DNA of 64,000 bases. It comes from Paraspadella gotoi. Its lineage: Eukaryota; Chaetognatha. Positions 32,040 to 44,800 of the stretch are shown in pieces. The position numbers were made by a program, and so were the translations under genes. Location: assembly GCA_051294375.1 (NCBI GenBank), contig CM119265.1, forward strand, positions 21,328,278 to 21,392,277, written 5' to 3'. The notes under the pieces were generated by a model. That model saw only the letters and a program-made list of their open reading frames with translations. It was not told the DNA's origin and did not search any database. How positions within the stretch are numbered: the stretch's first letter is position 1; the number at the start of each line of letters is the position of its first letter.

Positions 32040-33400
32040 TGCAACCACGTTCTTTCCCAACCTCTCCTTCAACAACTCACCTCAAAGCGAGGCGTAGAAT
32101 CGCTTAGCGATCACGATCTCCGTTGCTCCTTAGGCCTTATTCCTTTTTCGACTACTCTCAGCGACCAAGGTCCTCGATCAAAACTGACTACCTCCCCCTT
32201 TCCTTTTCTCTTCAACGTGTGCGATTCCACTTCTCTTTTTTTGACTCCTCATGTCCCTCGCATCCCACCTTCGCCCCCCTCCTCCCCCTATCCACCTTCG
32301 TCCGCCAATTTCTTTGGCCGGACGAATCCCTTCGTCATGGTTTTGGCGGGAATTCAGTTCAAAAGGTTCTTTTTCCTCCGGCGCTCCGGTCATCCAAAGC
32401 TGACCGCCGCCGCCGCCGCCCGCTCGCCGCCGCCACGCCGCTGCCGCCTGCGCCTCGCCGACTCAATGTGATCCGCCCGAAGCCGTGATGGAGACAAATG
32501 ATATTAGGTTCGGGTCTACGAAAGACGAGAGAGAGAGAGAGAGAGAAGGAGACTGAGAGAGAGAGAGAGAAGCAGAGACGAGAGAAGGAGAGCGAGAGGA
32601 GAGAGAGAGAGTTTTCTTGGACGGTTGAAGATTTTTTTGGGATTTCAGCGCGAGGAATTTCTCGTGACGAGTTTCCGAGTCGTCGCGTAAAAAACTCCGC
32701 CACGCCGGAATTTTTTTTTTCTCGGTTGAAACACCGCTGCCATCCACACCCCACCTCGCGAACTTTTTAATTCCCTCAACCCCCACCGCCCCCTCCGGTC
32801 CCCTCCACCCACCACGCGATTCCATGAGTCGAAATGGAAACGAATTCTCTTCGTGAGAGAGAGAGAGGGAGAGAGAGAGAGAAGAGAGAGAAGAGAGAGA
32901 GACGCGAGAGAGAGAGAGAGAGATCTTCTTTTGTTGGGTGGCATGGAATTGTAGGCGTGGAGTTTAAAGGAAAAGGAAATGGCAGTATCAGGAGATACAG
33001 GAAAAAAGCAGGACATGCCAGTCGCGAGATACAGGAATTTGAAACTGGCAGGCGAGATATACATGGTATGACATAACATCGGGAGATTATAAGGAATGGC
33101 ATGGCAGTTTTGTTAGGCGAGAAAGATTTAGGCAGCTCGATAAGTCCTGGCATGGAACTAAGGAAATCAATAGCATGTCATAGGAATTAAAAAATGGGAG
33201 GAATATCGAAAAGGAAGGATGGGATTCGGTTTTAAATTTATAAGGGAGGAACAAGAAAAAAAAAAGCGAAAAGGAGGAAAGAAGGAAAGGAAATGGGAGA
33301 ACCGAACTTCTTTTTTTTCTTTTTTTTTTTCTCTTCTCATGGTTCCCTGGGGTGCGAGGAATCCCATTACCAGATTATTATCAAAGATCACGACATCCAT
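32040..33400. other. No gene recognised
   Basis: Mixed sequence with GCC-rich triplets at 32400-32460, (GA)n tracts at 32525-32615 and 32860-32925, and unique AT-rich sequence to 33400. Frames such as 31881-32471 and 32645-33079 change character abruptly and show no motif. Confidence 0.5.
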
Positions 33401-33417
33401 GATGGGGAGGACGAGAA

Positions 33418-33523
33418 GCGACGACGACGACGACGACGCGACGACGACGATTGAGGCGATAGCCGAAGACGAAGAAGACGAAAACGACGGAGAATTGACG
33501 ACAAAGAACGAGGGACGATGACC
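33418..33523 (+). repeat. (ACG)n tract in an acidic open frame
   Basis: Six Asp codons in a row followed by ATTTIEAIAEDEEDENDGEL and a stop at 33519-33521. The non-repetitive acidic tail is protein-like, but no acceptor or upstream exon can be assigned. Possibly the C-terminus of an unrecognised gene. Confidence 0.3.
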
Positions 33524-33720
33524 ACGAGACTGTGATACGCGTTAAGACGATAAAGTTAGACAACGAAAAAAGATTTAAAATAACTAGAAATCTAACTTGA
33601 AGTCAGAAATATTCCCGTGACTGATTTAGACTCAGATCGCTTCTTACTAATGACAGTGAGTTTAAAAAACAAAATCAGGGTTTGAATGTCTTGAACATAA
33701 TTTCAAGTAAATATTCTTAC

Positions 33721-33925
33721 CATTTTAAATATGTAGCCAAAAGTCCATATATTATCGAGAATTCCCATTAGCTTTCTGGAGCCGGAATACTTGGAGTCCA
33801 ATGTTTTTCGTGGTTTTTCTTCCGTTATTATTTCCCATTGACGGGACAAAGATCCATCTGCAGCCGAGAGCAGGTCAGTTCCTAGGAGCTGGCCTCTGTT
33901 GTAAATTGGAAACAAAGGACAATTA
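33721..33925 (-). CDS. Candidate internal exon, unknown protein
   Basis: A 205-bp exon on the minus strand bounded by TCTGTCTCCCAG (acceptor after a pyrimidine tract) and ATG|GTAAGA (strong donor). It is open throughout and reads mixed, protein-like sequence including NCPLFPIYNRGQLLGTDLLS and ending in GYIFKM. Length and site strength are typical of an internal animal exon. I do not recognise the family. The next acceptor downstream on the minus strand would give an immediate stop, and no flanking exon is evident, so it may be isolated or part of a gene with long introns. Confidence 0.4.
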
Positions 33926-34160
33926 CTGGGAGACAGAAAGAATGATTTAGAACTTTTTCGGTAAGTTATTCGTCCTCTACTATAAGCTATTAAGCTATTG
34001 CCCTCTTGTCAGATTAGCGCGATCACAGCTCCAAAGCAAAATGAGTTATGCGTGTCCAAATCAATTTCAATAGATCGTTTTTAGTTTGAAAAATCTGTAA
34101 AATATGCCACTTTTTTTGTACAAAAATGAAATAGCTTTGGATTTCTTTTTTTTGCCATAG

Positions 34161-34246
34161 GGAACCTGAGAGCCTCCTCTGATTTCGTGACAACCCTGAG
34201 ACAAGCGACGCAAGGGATCAAATCGTTCAGCGGAAAATTCTTTTAA
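34161..34246 (+). CDS. Candidate terminal exon, unknown protein
   Basis: A strong acceptor (TTTCTTTTTTTTGCCATAG) is followed by 27 open codons reading NLRASSDFVTTLRQATQGIK and seven more residues, then TAA at 34244-34246. The acceptor and amphipathic composition suggest the last exon of a plus-strand gene. No upstream plus-strand exon or family is recognised. It lies 235 bp from the minus-strand candidate exon, so both cannot belong to one gene. Confidence 0.3.
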
Positions 34247-34794
34247 AAAATGAGAAATTTAAAACCGTTTATCAAACAATATAAGTTTAAAGTGAATATG
34301 TCATATATATATATAATATATATCAAACCTTATTTGTTTTATAACCCCTTTACTTTGAACGAAGCAAGACTAGAAGTTTTGTGAAACAAGAAAGAAATTT
34401 CATTTTTCGTAAATTTAAAAAATTTAATTTTTTTTAATATAAAAACAAAAAAACTTTTTTTCTCCGCTTGAAGTTTCGATTATAATTTTTTTTTCTAAAG
34501 TTTTTTCATTTAAAAAAGTATAAAGAAAAAATATAGCGATCGTCCGATGTCGTTTTCCTTTTTGGTTTTGGTTGAAAACTTGTTATTTTGTTTTACCTTT
34601 TCCGGACTTTCTTGCCTCCACACGCTGTGTCCTCTTCACCCTTTTAAGGACGAAACTCAATCGCCGGATCAATTAGATTTCGTTATTGTATAATCTTACG
34701 CAATAATCTACTATTTTTAATAATGAAAAGTACCGGACCTATTACCTAGCAATGCCGTAACGACGAGTAAGACTTGAAAAAAAAAAGGGAAGCG
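34247..34794. other. AT-rich, no gene recognised
   Basis: Poly-A/T-rich sequence with a short TATATA stretch near 34305-34322. Nothing else supported. Confidence 0.6.
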
Positions 34795-35036
34795 TTCGCT
34801 ACGACCTTCGTGTCCTTTGTAAATATTTTTTTTCATGAGAATTCGCGAGCGGCGAGTTTCCATAAAAAAAAAAAAAATCAAATAAATCTTCCTGCCATCG
34901 CGATTTTTCGCTTGTAAAAACCAACTTTTCCTTTTGATTCGAGCGAAAAAGGAAATAATAGAAATTTCTATTGCTGAAAATGATAAAAAAGAAAGTTTTA
35001 GAAGAAAGTTGGCATTTTTGCGCATTTCGCCCCTTT

Positions 35037-35040
<4 letters not shown>

Positions 35041-35110
<70 letters not shown>
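35041..35110. repeat. (CT)n microsatellite
   Basis: About 70 bp of CT. The arm B counterpart at 63737-63760 is only about 24 bp, so the two arms disagree strongly in length here. Confidence 0.95.
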
Positions 35111-35114
<4 letters not shown>

Positions 35115-35447
35115 CTTTCTTCTTTCTTTTGATTTGACACTTTTATACGAAAAAATCAGGAGTGTTTCCTTGCCTTGAAGCAAAAGATACATTCATTAAA
35201 ATTTTTTAGGACCCAAAGTGTAAATAGGTTTTCTTTTAACTTTCGCGTCTTTTCACCTAAAACTGACATATCATACGAAACTTAAAGTAAATTTAGTTAT
35301 TTTTTTTTTTCGGTTTGAGTTGAAACGATTCTTTTTCGTGGAACGACGAAGGAGGGGGGGGGTCCCTCATTAGCTACTGATTCCGGTCTCTTTAAATGTC
35401 TACCTTACGACTCGACGATTATTGTCGTTGTGACTTAAATTCTCTTC

Positions 35448-35473
35448 TTCTCTCTCTCTCCTCTCTCTTCAAT

Positions 35474-35532
<59 letters not shown>

Positions 35533-35558
35533 GTCTCTCTCTCTCTCTCTCTCTCTCA
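35448..35558. repeat. (CT)n microsatellite with interruptions
   Basis: CT-rich tract at the point where arm B has an extra 2.3 kb (61090-63420). The arm break therefore lies in a simple repeat. Confidence 0.9.
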
Positions 35559-36039
35559 AAATCCACTTCGTTTGGCGTCGCCTCTGGTCTCTATCTTTAT
35601 CTTGTCCGTCCCATTCGTTTCGTTCTTCGCAAGAAAGCGGCTTCCTCACCATAGATTCGCATCAATGGAATCTCTTCTTCTGCGAGGCATCTTCCTTCTT
35701 CTCTTCTATTTTCTTCTTCTTCTCTTTTCTCTCTTGCCCCGGCTCATCCTCCTCCTCCTCCTCCTCCTACCTCCTCCTACTCATGCGCCTCACAATTCGT
35801 TTAGCGGAGGAAATTTTCTTCTGCAAAATGCAACCAGTGAGCCGCGAATGGACGAGTTTTATGGATACGTTTCTGGTTTGTTTCTATGAAAACGATTTTA
35901 ATAATGTTTGGATGTTTACGATGACAGTTTTGAAAAAAGTTATTAGGAATTATCATTGGTTGTAAAGAGAACGAGACGAGAGAGAGATGAGAGAAGAAGA
36001 GAGAGAGAGAGAAAGATGAGAGAGAGAGATGAGAGAGAG

Positions 36040-38280
36040 AGAGAATAGAGAGGAGCTTGATTATAAATCCCGTGGGATTTATGGCTAATTTGCTTAGTGT
36101 TGCCATCTAAGGTTTCGTTTAATCTCATGACGGTAACAACTTGTTTGTCAAGACGATATTTTTTAAACAACTGAGATCCTTTCATTAGCAAATTTAATAC
36201 TATTTCCAAAGACCATGAGGGGATTGACAAGATTCGCGGCGTTGCGCGATATCTTTATTTATTTTACTTGAAAGGAAGATGAGAAAAGAGAGAAAAATAG
36301 TTTAATAACAAAAATATTTTCCTGCGACTAACTTTTTCATCCTTTCAGCAACATCCCTTTTTCAGTAAGCTGAGGAAAGAAAGAAAAAATAAGAAGAAAA
36401 GAAAGAAAAGAGTGAAAAAAGGAAAAGTTGAAATAGAAAAAATATATCTCTCTCTCTTCTATTTTCTTCGTCGATTTGGAGAGCAGCAGAGAGAAGAGAG
36501 AGGAGAGACGAGAAAGAGAGAGGAGCAGAGGAGAGAAGACTGAGATGAGAGAGAAGAGATGAGAGAGAGAGACGAGAGAGAGAGAAAGAGATTTTCCCTT
36601 TCATCCCGCGCCGGACCTTTTATTTTTCCCTTTATTTCTCCTTTATTCCCTTTTTCTCTTTCGATTTTTTTTCCCTTTTATTCTCTTTCTTTATTCCTTT
36701 ATTCGTTTTATCTCTGCTTGCATTTTTTTCTCTCGTCAATAAAATCAGTTGATTTAGTCTGATGACCGGGAGAACAAAACTGACTTGCTCGGACTTCCAC
36801 GCGGAATTCAAAGTCGAAAATGAGAAAAAGAGAATAACAAAGCTTAAAGTTTAAACCGCGAAAGAAAATGGAAAAAATTCATGTAAAAATAGAAAAATGT
36901 TGATTTCTTTCCCGTCTTTTTTTTTTTTCTTCGCAATACCACGAATTTTTAATTTAACTCTCGTATTGTTATTTTCGATTAAATGTCGGAGAAAGTTGAT
37001 TTGACGGGAATAAAGAAGTTCGAAGAGTCTTGGGTCGTCAATTATGTAGATATCATTTCCTTTCTTTGTCTATAATTTTTCTATTTAAAAAACCTTTTGT
37101 CCTAAATGATAGTTTATTTATTACGAATGTTGTGAACGCATAAATTTGGCTACAGCCTCAATCCCTCTTCCAAAGCGTAAAATTACTTGCCTTCCATGTA
37201 AATGAATGTTGTATAATAGATAAAATATAGATAAATAAATATATGTATGAAAAAAAAAAAAAAAGTAAAATAAATTAAATAAATTAGTTTTTGATCAATA
37301 GAAAACCGGATCACCAATGAATGCATAAAAATTTGCAAATTACTACTACTAAAAAACTGCACTACTACTTTTACCTGAGCGACGCCCTTAAAGTGAAATT
37401 AGTTCTGGTATTTAAGTTACGTTATATATCTTCCTTTTTTTCTCCTTTTGCGTCGATTCGTTTTCGAAGCCCAAATGAACAAGAAACCGGGATTTTGTCT
37501 TCAGGGGAAAAATTTTTATCTTGTCAATTTGGAAAAAGGAAATAGAAAGGAAATGTGAAAGAAAGGAAACAAAAACCTTTTTCTCCTTTTTTTTAACAAC
37601 AGGGGGAGAAGCAGAAGAAAGAACCGCGTTGGGGATCTATTTCTCATTGTCTCTTTTGTTCTCCCCTCTCTCCTCTCTCTCTCTGCTCTCTCTCTCTCTT
37701 CTCTCTCTCTCTCCTCTTCTTCTCTCTCTTCTCTCTCTATCTCTCTCTCTCTCTGCTCTCTCTCTCTCTCCTCTTCTCCTCTCTTCTCTTCCCCTTTCAA
37801 TTTTCTCTCTTTTTTCTCTTCAGTATTTTTTTGTTCCACTTCAAACCTTTCCCTTCTTATAGAGACTCAGAAATTCGGAAAGGAAAAGAATGAAAAGAAT
37901 GAAAGAAATAATTTCCCGTTAGATTAAAACGAAAGAATAGAGTTGTATGACGACCGGAGAAAGTAATATTTTTGTGACGTCGTCGACTTCAGTTGTTCGC
38001 TTCCCTACAATTGAAGAGAAAAAGTAGGTCCCAACTCCTGTTAGAAAAAGTCATTAAACAGGAAGGACCTTGTAATTTATGGAGAGGGATAACCGAAGTC
38101 GGCACATTTTTAATTTACAATATTTGAAACAGTGCCCTTTATTTCGTTTGAAATAAAATGCGGTAATAGGTTTCTCATTTTATTGATTAACCTTAAAAAA
38201 TAAGTGATCACTTCATAGATCAAAAGACTCTTTTAACGTCAAACGTCGAAATCTCAAAATCAAAAATCCTCGGGAAGAAT
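36040..38280. other. No gene recognised
   Basis: AT-rich unique sequence with GA-rich (36480-36590) and CT-rich (37670-37790) stretches. Its inverted counterpart is 58270-60420. No frame is conserved between the two versions. Confidence 0.55.
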
Positions 38281-39064
38281 GAAGTCAATTTCCATTCTGT
38301 CGACGAGCAACGGCGTCTGTTGGCGCCGATTTCGACGTTCGTCGTCGTTGTTTTGTCAGACAATTCGAAAAGGGCGCCTTCAAGATTTCCGATCGTTCCG
38401 AATTGTCACTTGACTCAGTGTTCGTTGTCAGTACTTATCATCGTGTCAGCGTCGCCGTTGTCGCGCCCATCGTCTATGTCTCATCGTCATTCGTTTCAAC
38501 GTTTCTTCGTCAAACTGTTCGCCATCATTATTCGTCGTTATTCGTTTTCTTCATAAACATCTAAAGTACTTCTTCGCCATCGTCATCGTCTCGCAACCGC
38601 TCCACACCCACCCGCCACAGCACCTCCCCAGTCCCTTCTGCGCTCCCTCCCGTCCTTTCGCGATCCGAAAAGTGTTAACTCGATTGGGTTCGGAAAAAAA
38701 ATCTTAAGAAGTCGCGAATCGTCAGGATCACCGGTCGTGGCTTTCCCGCCTCGTCAGAGTTCCCGGGGCGCGCCCTCCTTTCGAAACTTCACGCCAGAAA
38801 CGTTAGGGGCCCTTTTAAATTCATGGACTGGTCAGAGGCGGGCCTGCCTCTCTTCTCTCTCTCTCTCTCTCTTCTCTCTCTTCTCTCTCTCTCTCTCTTC
38901 TCTTCTCTTACTCTCTCTCTCTCTCATTCTCCTTCTCTCCATCCCAGTTTTACCCTGGAATGGCCCGTTTTTCTTATTTTGGAAACTCAGTCTTCTGGAT
39001 GAGTGAATTTTTGTCACGTAACTTGCCGGGCACCGCTCCTCCTCTTCCTCCTTTTTTTTCCTCC

Positions 39065-39090
39065 TCCTCCTCCTCCTCCTCCTCCTCCTT
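39065..39090. repeat. (CCT)n triplet repeat
   Basis: Nine CCT units. The inverted counterpart (AGG)n borders the gap at 57506. Confidence 0.9.
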
Positions 39091-39248
39091 CCATATCTAC
39101 TTCAATCTTTTAGTCCTTTTGTTCGCGTCATTTTTATACTTTATATGGTGCCTTCGCCGCTGAGTCGCTTCCGGTCGCTTCAGAGCGTCGCCTTTCGATA
39201 ATGGCAATCTTGATCGCGATTTGATGGCAATGAAGACCTTGCGAAGGG

Positions 39249-39344
39249 ACGACGACGACGACGACGACGGACGAACGACGACCGGACGGACGACGACGAC
39301 GACGACGACGACGACCGACGACGACGACGACGACGACGACGAAT
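39249..39344. repeat. (ACG)n triplet repeat
   Basis: Interrupted GAC/ACG triplets over about 95 bp. The arm B counterpart at 57255-57329 is an uninterrupted (CGT)n tract of about 25 units. The interruptions here look like inserted errors. Confidence 0.92.
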
Positions 39345-40034
39345 AATAAAGACCAATCAGGGGATTTGGAATTCAAGGATCCGTGTAACTGTTGCCTGCC
39401 GAGTAACTTGGAGGGGAAATTACAGGAAGATGATATCGTTGATGATAAAAGGATGAAGTCTTTCGAAGCAATTGAATCCAAATTTGTCTTTCTGCCAAAA
39501 AATTGTCTTTGTCGGAAAAAGCGTTTAGTTCGTCTCTTTGGAGATCGCCGGGGTGCTAAATTAAGTATGAATACCTTAAATCAATGTAATGTTACATACA
39601 GCGATTTGTACAATGTAAAAGCAGTTAATATGCTACCTGGTAATTTGAAAATATAAAATTAATCTTTTTCTATGAGTTAATGTTCACGATGGTACGTTGT
39701 TCATTAATTGACTGCAAGCCTTTGGAAAACCTCAGTACAACCTCCCCCTCAGGATCTGCTTGTAACTGTCTCCGGAATTGCCTTGCGTACAGTTAGAGGT
39801 TCTCGTGTTTTTTCCAATCTAGGGTCAAAAATAAAAAAATTCAAGTCAAAACGACAACAACGGGACGACGACGACACACGACGACGAAGCTCTCTCGATC
39901 GTTCGTAATCCGCTCCGCCACCTTTTCATCTCTAGTAAACGAAAAGATAAAAAATAAAAGAAAAAGAAGAAATCTCCTTTTTCGAATTCCCGAGTTCTTG
40001 CTTCTTATTCTTAACTGCAATATCACGTTTTTCT

Positions 40035-40375
40035 CCGGTGGCCTCCATGGGGATCGACCCATGGCATGGAGATCGACATTGGCATGGAATTGACATGGCC
40101 ATGGGATCGACAATGGCATGGTAGATCGACATGGCATGGAGGTCGACTTGGAATGAAGATCGACATGGCATGGAGATCGACATGGCGTAGTGGAACTGAT
40201 CCGACATGGCGTGGAGATTGACAAAGCATAGGAGATGCGAACATGTCATAGGACGAATCGCACATGGCGTGGAGATTAATGCCAAGGCATGGAGCATCGA
40301 CATGGGCATGGGGACTCGACATGTCATGTAGATCGACATGGGCATGATGGTAGATTCGACATGGCATGCGAAATC
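40035..40375. repeat. 17-bp minisatellite, noisy version
   Basis: Repeats of GACATGGCATGGAGATC with many one-base insertions. It is the inverted counterpart of the clean array at 56209-56500. Confidence 0.92.
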
Positions 40376-41307
40376 GAAAGTATGAGGGATCGCGAAGATG
40401 TATTGTCCCGAAATAATAAGACGATTTTTTTGTGATCCCCCAAATTTTTTTTCTCTACTCGAATGGATTTTTTTTATTTAATGTGTTTGGAGGTTGAAGA
40501 GGTTTTAGGGGGTAGAGGCAGGGGGGGCGTGTGGACGAACCCTGCGATGCCTTGGCGAAAAATATAAAATCCTTCGTTGTGCGCAGAAAACTCATGGATG
40601 GCAAAGATGAGAAGAGCGTGATAGGCAAAACATTGTCCATTATGAGGGAGGAAGCGTTTTAAGGGAAGTTCTGAGGCGGAAGAGAGAAGTTGAACCTTAC
40701 TGAATGTAGAGTGAACAAGAAAAAGAAAAGTTTGTGAAATAAAATTCCCTCCGAGTTTTCATTTGAAAAATTTGTTTTTTCTTTTCCTTTTAATAATCAA
40801 AATACATGCAGTTTCGAGTAACCTACTTTAGCTTTCGACATCGTGTGACAGTGCAACAGATGTTTGTATTTAAAAAAACGATCAGTAACGTGCGTTAATT
40901 GTATTATTTTAAAATGCTAGTACTAATTCACTATTCACAACCTACGGTAACAATATTCACTGACAAAAGTCACTAAGCATTTTTGAAACTTTAGGATTGA
41001 AGTTTAGTAGGATTATTCTAGCATTTTTCCCCGAAAGAGCTTCACAGGTCCAAATGAAGTTGTGATTCAAAAAAGTGTTTAGAAATCGTTCGCGAATATA
41101 AAATTCTTTTGTTCCCCAAAAACTCAAGAATCGTTCGACTCCACAAGGTGTTCCAAAACCCGTTCCCAAGATCGACCGACGGAAAAAAAAAGAATAGAGA
41201 GAAATTAACCTGACAGATTTTACGATAAGACGGAAAGTCTCACAAAGGAATTAGGCTGATGCCACTGTCAGTTTAAACCAGTCTTTGTCCATTCTCTCTT
41301 CTTTCTC

Positions 41308-41339
<32 letters not shown>

Positions 41340-41753
41340 CTCACTCTCTCTCTCTCTCGTCTCTCTCCTCTTCTCATCTCTCTCTCGCTACTGCTCAATT
41401 TTTGCGTAGTATCCCAGAAGTGGGCATTGAACCACTTCGAGTGTGGAACGAAATCAGCTTTCTGCTCGCTCATTCAAACGACCGCCCCATAAAATTTTTC
41501 CGTCCAAACCCTTGCAGGACACTTCACTAATTTGTTACACCATCGGACTCGAACTCGATAATCCCATTCTTTCCACGGCCTGAAAACTACCTTTAAAAAA
41601 AGTTAGGGGAATTCTTTTCTGTCTCTATTTTTTTTCTTTTTCGCCGAAAAGAGATGGAATTTATGGAACGAAAACTCGCTAACGACGAAGAACAGTCAAA
41701 CTATCGTGACAATGTTCTAAAAGAAAATCGTCATTACAAATAGAAAATACTCC

Positions 41754-41786
<33 letters not shown>

Positions 41787-41795
41787 CTCTCTCTC

Positions 41796-41820
41796 NNNNN
41801 NNNNNNNNNNNNNNNNNNNN
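41796..41820. other. Assembly gap (25 N)
   Basis: Marks the join between inverted-repeat arm A and the noisy version of segment X. Confidence 0.99.
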
Positions 41821-44800
41821 AGAGGTGATCTTCTGAAAAGAAAATTATTGACGCGAGCAGAGTCTGCGTCTCGCATGCAGTTATCGTTCCTACCACACGT
41901 ACGACGTCTAGCATTCGTTAAGATCTCCATGCGAGTAGACTCTCGTCTCTTACCCTCTCCGTCGGCGACATCTCTCTCTCTGCTATCGTCACGCTCTTCT
42001 CTCCAGTTCAAATCCGTGACTGTCTCTAGATTTGCCAATCAGAACAATTCGAGCACCGCATGGACCTGTAAGCTACGGGGGACTTACATCCGTAGATACT
42101 CTGACATTTCGTACTGGTTGTTCCTTTGAATGGCCAGAGCTAGTGCAGCGGGAGTATCATCCAGGCGTAATCAGGCCGGATGAGTGATATTTACATGCAT
42201 GGGGTCACTGCAGTCTAAATGGCGGAGGTGGGAAGATGATAAAAGTGGTTGTTGGTTCATATCATCTCTCCGCCAGCGGAACCACTCGATACCTCCTTTG
42301 ACGAGCGATTGCTCACTCGAGAAGAACCCTATCAAATGCCAACTGTGATACGAAACGAGAGCGACCCCAGGCTGTTTGGGCTGGGATGAAAGATTGCATT
42401 AAACGCGAATCGCCTCGTCTTTATTTTAGGGCGACGACTGACGAAAACTAACGCATGGCGTTCGGACAAATTGGATTGTCTTTGGATACATTCAACATCT
42501 TCACACCTGTTACGCCAGCCTCGACTGATGCCACCGTACCACACATGCATATCAAGTCTACTACCAGGTTCTCACTACACTCTCATTTGACCATCACTAC
42601 GACAGTACCTCTCCACTAAACAATTACATTTTCTCACTCCAATTTCACCCTTTCGCCACCCTTCCCCAGATCACTATTTCCACTCCCCTTCTCCCCCCTT
42701 CTGCTCCCCTCTCTCGACAGCAGTCTTCCTCCCTTCTCACTTCTCCCTCGCTCCTCGACTCGTCCGAGATACGCGCTGACGCTCCGCGCGTCTGTGCAAA
42801 TTCTCGACTGATGGCTAAGCTCACGAATTGCTTACTCTCATCAGCAATTCGCAGAACTACGCCCGTCGCACCCCGCGTTGCCGTCAACGCAGCACTTCAC
42901 GCCGCATTCCGTCGACACGTTCTTTATGAGTAACTCGTCATTTAATCTCGTCGAGTCTCCGTCTCCTCCATTATCTGAGTGTCTTTGTTCGCCTCCGCGA
43001 GATTCAAACGCCAGTGCCAGCCATCCAGCGCGCAACTTTCTGCGTGACACGGCGTTTAACAACGTCCGTAACAAGCGCACACTCCGAACATAGTCAAACT
43101 CTATCGTCCACGACAAGTTCTCACACACGAACACCCTATCCCTCCAATCGCAAACCCTCATCCCACGTCAGTACAGTATCGGTAGTATTGCATCGAATAA
43201 CGGTCCAGTCTACTTCTCCTGACTCGTTGTCTCTCTTCTCCTCTCGTCTCTCTTCTACCTCTCCTTCCCTCCTCTCTCTCAATCTTCTCCTACTCTTCCT
43301 CTCTCATCTCTTCTCTTTCCTCCCTTGTCCCTTCAATTCTCTCACTCTTCTCTCTCTTCTTCCTACATTCTCTACCTCCGTTTTCACGTGCAAGCATGCT
43401 TGTCCATTCGAATGCTCCATTATACCGAATCTTAAGCATTACGTCTTGCATTGTTTCGCTACTCTGATCAAAAGATCCTCAAATTTCTCACATTTACCTC
43501 TAATATACATGGCTTCTTGTTGTCTATCCCCATAGCGTGTGTCCGTCACAATTAGTCTCGACATTGTCCTCTGCAATCGTAGCTTGTAGTGGTCATAGCT
43601 GCGTCGTCCTCAATTTTTCATTGCCATTTAGGTCGGCTTCCTTCATCTATCTATCCTTGCATACTCGTCCTCAATCGTCCATGCTTCCGTCTAATCCTAT
43701 TCTTCTAGAATAGATATATCGGTGCCCTCTCGTCCCTCAATTCTCCATTTCCTCTCAGTACTTCTTTGTTCCTACCCTCTCGTTCCTCCCTCTATTCCTC
43801 TTTTTCTTCCTCTTCTCTTTATTTCTCTTTCTCCTTTTTTTCTCATTCCATTAATTTCCTTTCTATACCTGCAAATTTTCCTCCAACAGTTGCCTTATCG
43901 TTTTACTGGGTACGACTTTCAGATTTCGTACTCTAAGTGATATGATCGGTCGAAGTAATCCTCGAGAGAACATATGTGCGCAGAGACTGCGCTATTCCCC
44001 GCTCGCGCTTGCTCCTATGTGGTCTTAACACCTCATAACTCGCGTATTCTCCTAGGCCCTCATATCTCTTCACAGCTCGATATACCTCCTCCCTCCATCT
44101 TCCGTGTGTGTTGATCACTTCTCTTCTACGGGGTAATTCTTCCTCTTCACTGTTACATCTGAGTTTTTTCAAGCGCCCGCTACACTGAGAGCCATAATAT
44201 AACGACTACAGTTTATGGTCCACGAGCGACCTGATCGCCAGCCAAGGCAATCCAGAATTTGATCAATCCTTCCTTCTCTCTTTCCTCTCTTTCCCTTTGA
44301 CATTTCCACCTCTTGCTCTCTTCATCTTCCCCTTCTGCTCCATCCTACTCTCTTTTAGCGAGGTCTCTCTCCTTTTATTCCATGTTAAAAAAAAACTGTA
44401 TCTACGATTCCATGCATAACTCACTTCTTCTGCGTGACTCGTGACATATTTGTTTTATTCCTTACTTTTTATCTCTCTCTTCTCAAAAAAATTGTAGAGA
44501 AACATAATAACACTCTCTCTCTCTCTCTCGATCTACTACGACTACTACTCGAAAAAGATAGAATTCCAATATGAAAATAGCCAGATTACCCGTTTTGCTG
44601 TTTTAGACCCTTATCTGGAGAAAAATTGAAAAGTTAAAAATTCTTTTTACACAAATAATTTAATTTAATTATAGTCTTAATTTTAACAATTCAGTTTGCT
44701 CCCATATAACGGATCCGTGGATGTTACTATTATCACTCTGGAAACTATCAGGAGTAATCTACACACATACGCAGTGTAACTCAATATTTCTCTCAGTCCC

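Larger units (their letters stand above)
34795..41795. repeat. Inverted-repeat arm A
   Basis: Reverse complement of 54697-64000, with landmarks 34800/64000, 35340/63510, 35590/60960, 36330/60170, 38300/58250, 39300/57290, 39420/57180, 40100/56450, 40560/55920, 41200/55240 and 41720/54720. Arm A is gap-free but carries many one-base insertions relative to arm B, for example in the 17-bp minisatellite. It lacks about 2.3 kb present in arm B at 61090-63420. It probably continues beyond the window edge. Confidence 0.88.

Noticed and set aside
39366-39656. 96-codon plus-strand frame with several Cys residues
   Set aside because: The inverted copy at about 56950-57240 has stops and frame changes in the same sequence, and no splice sites or family support it.
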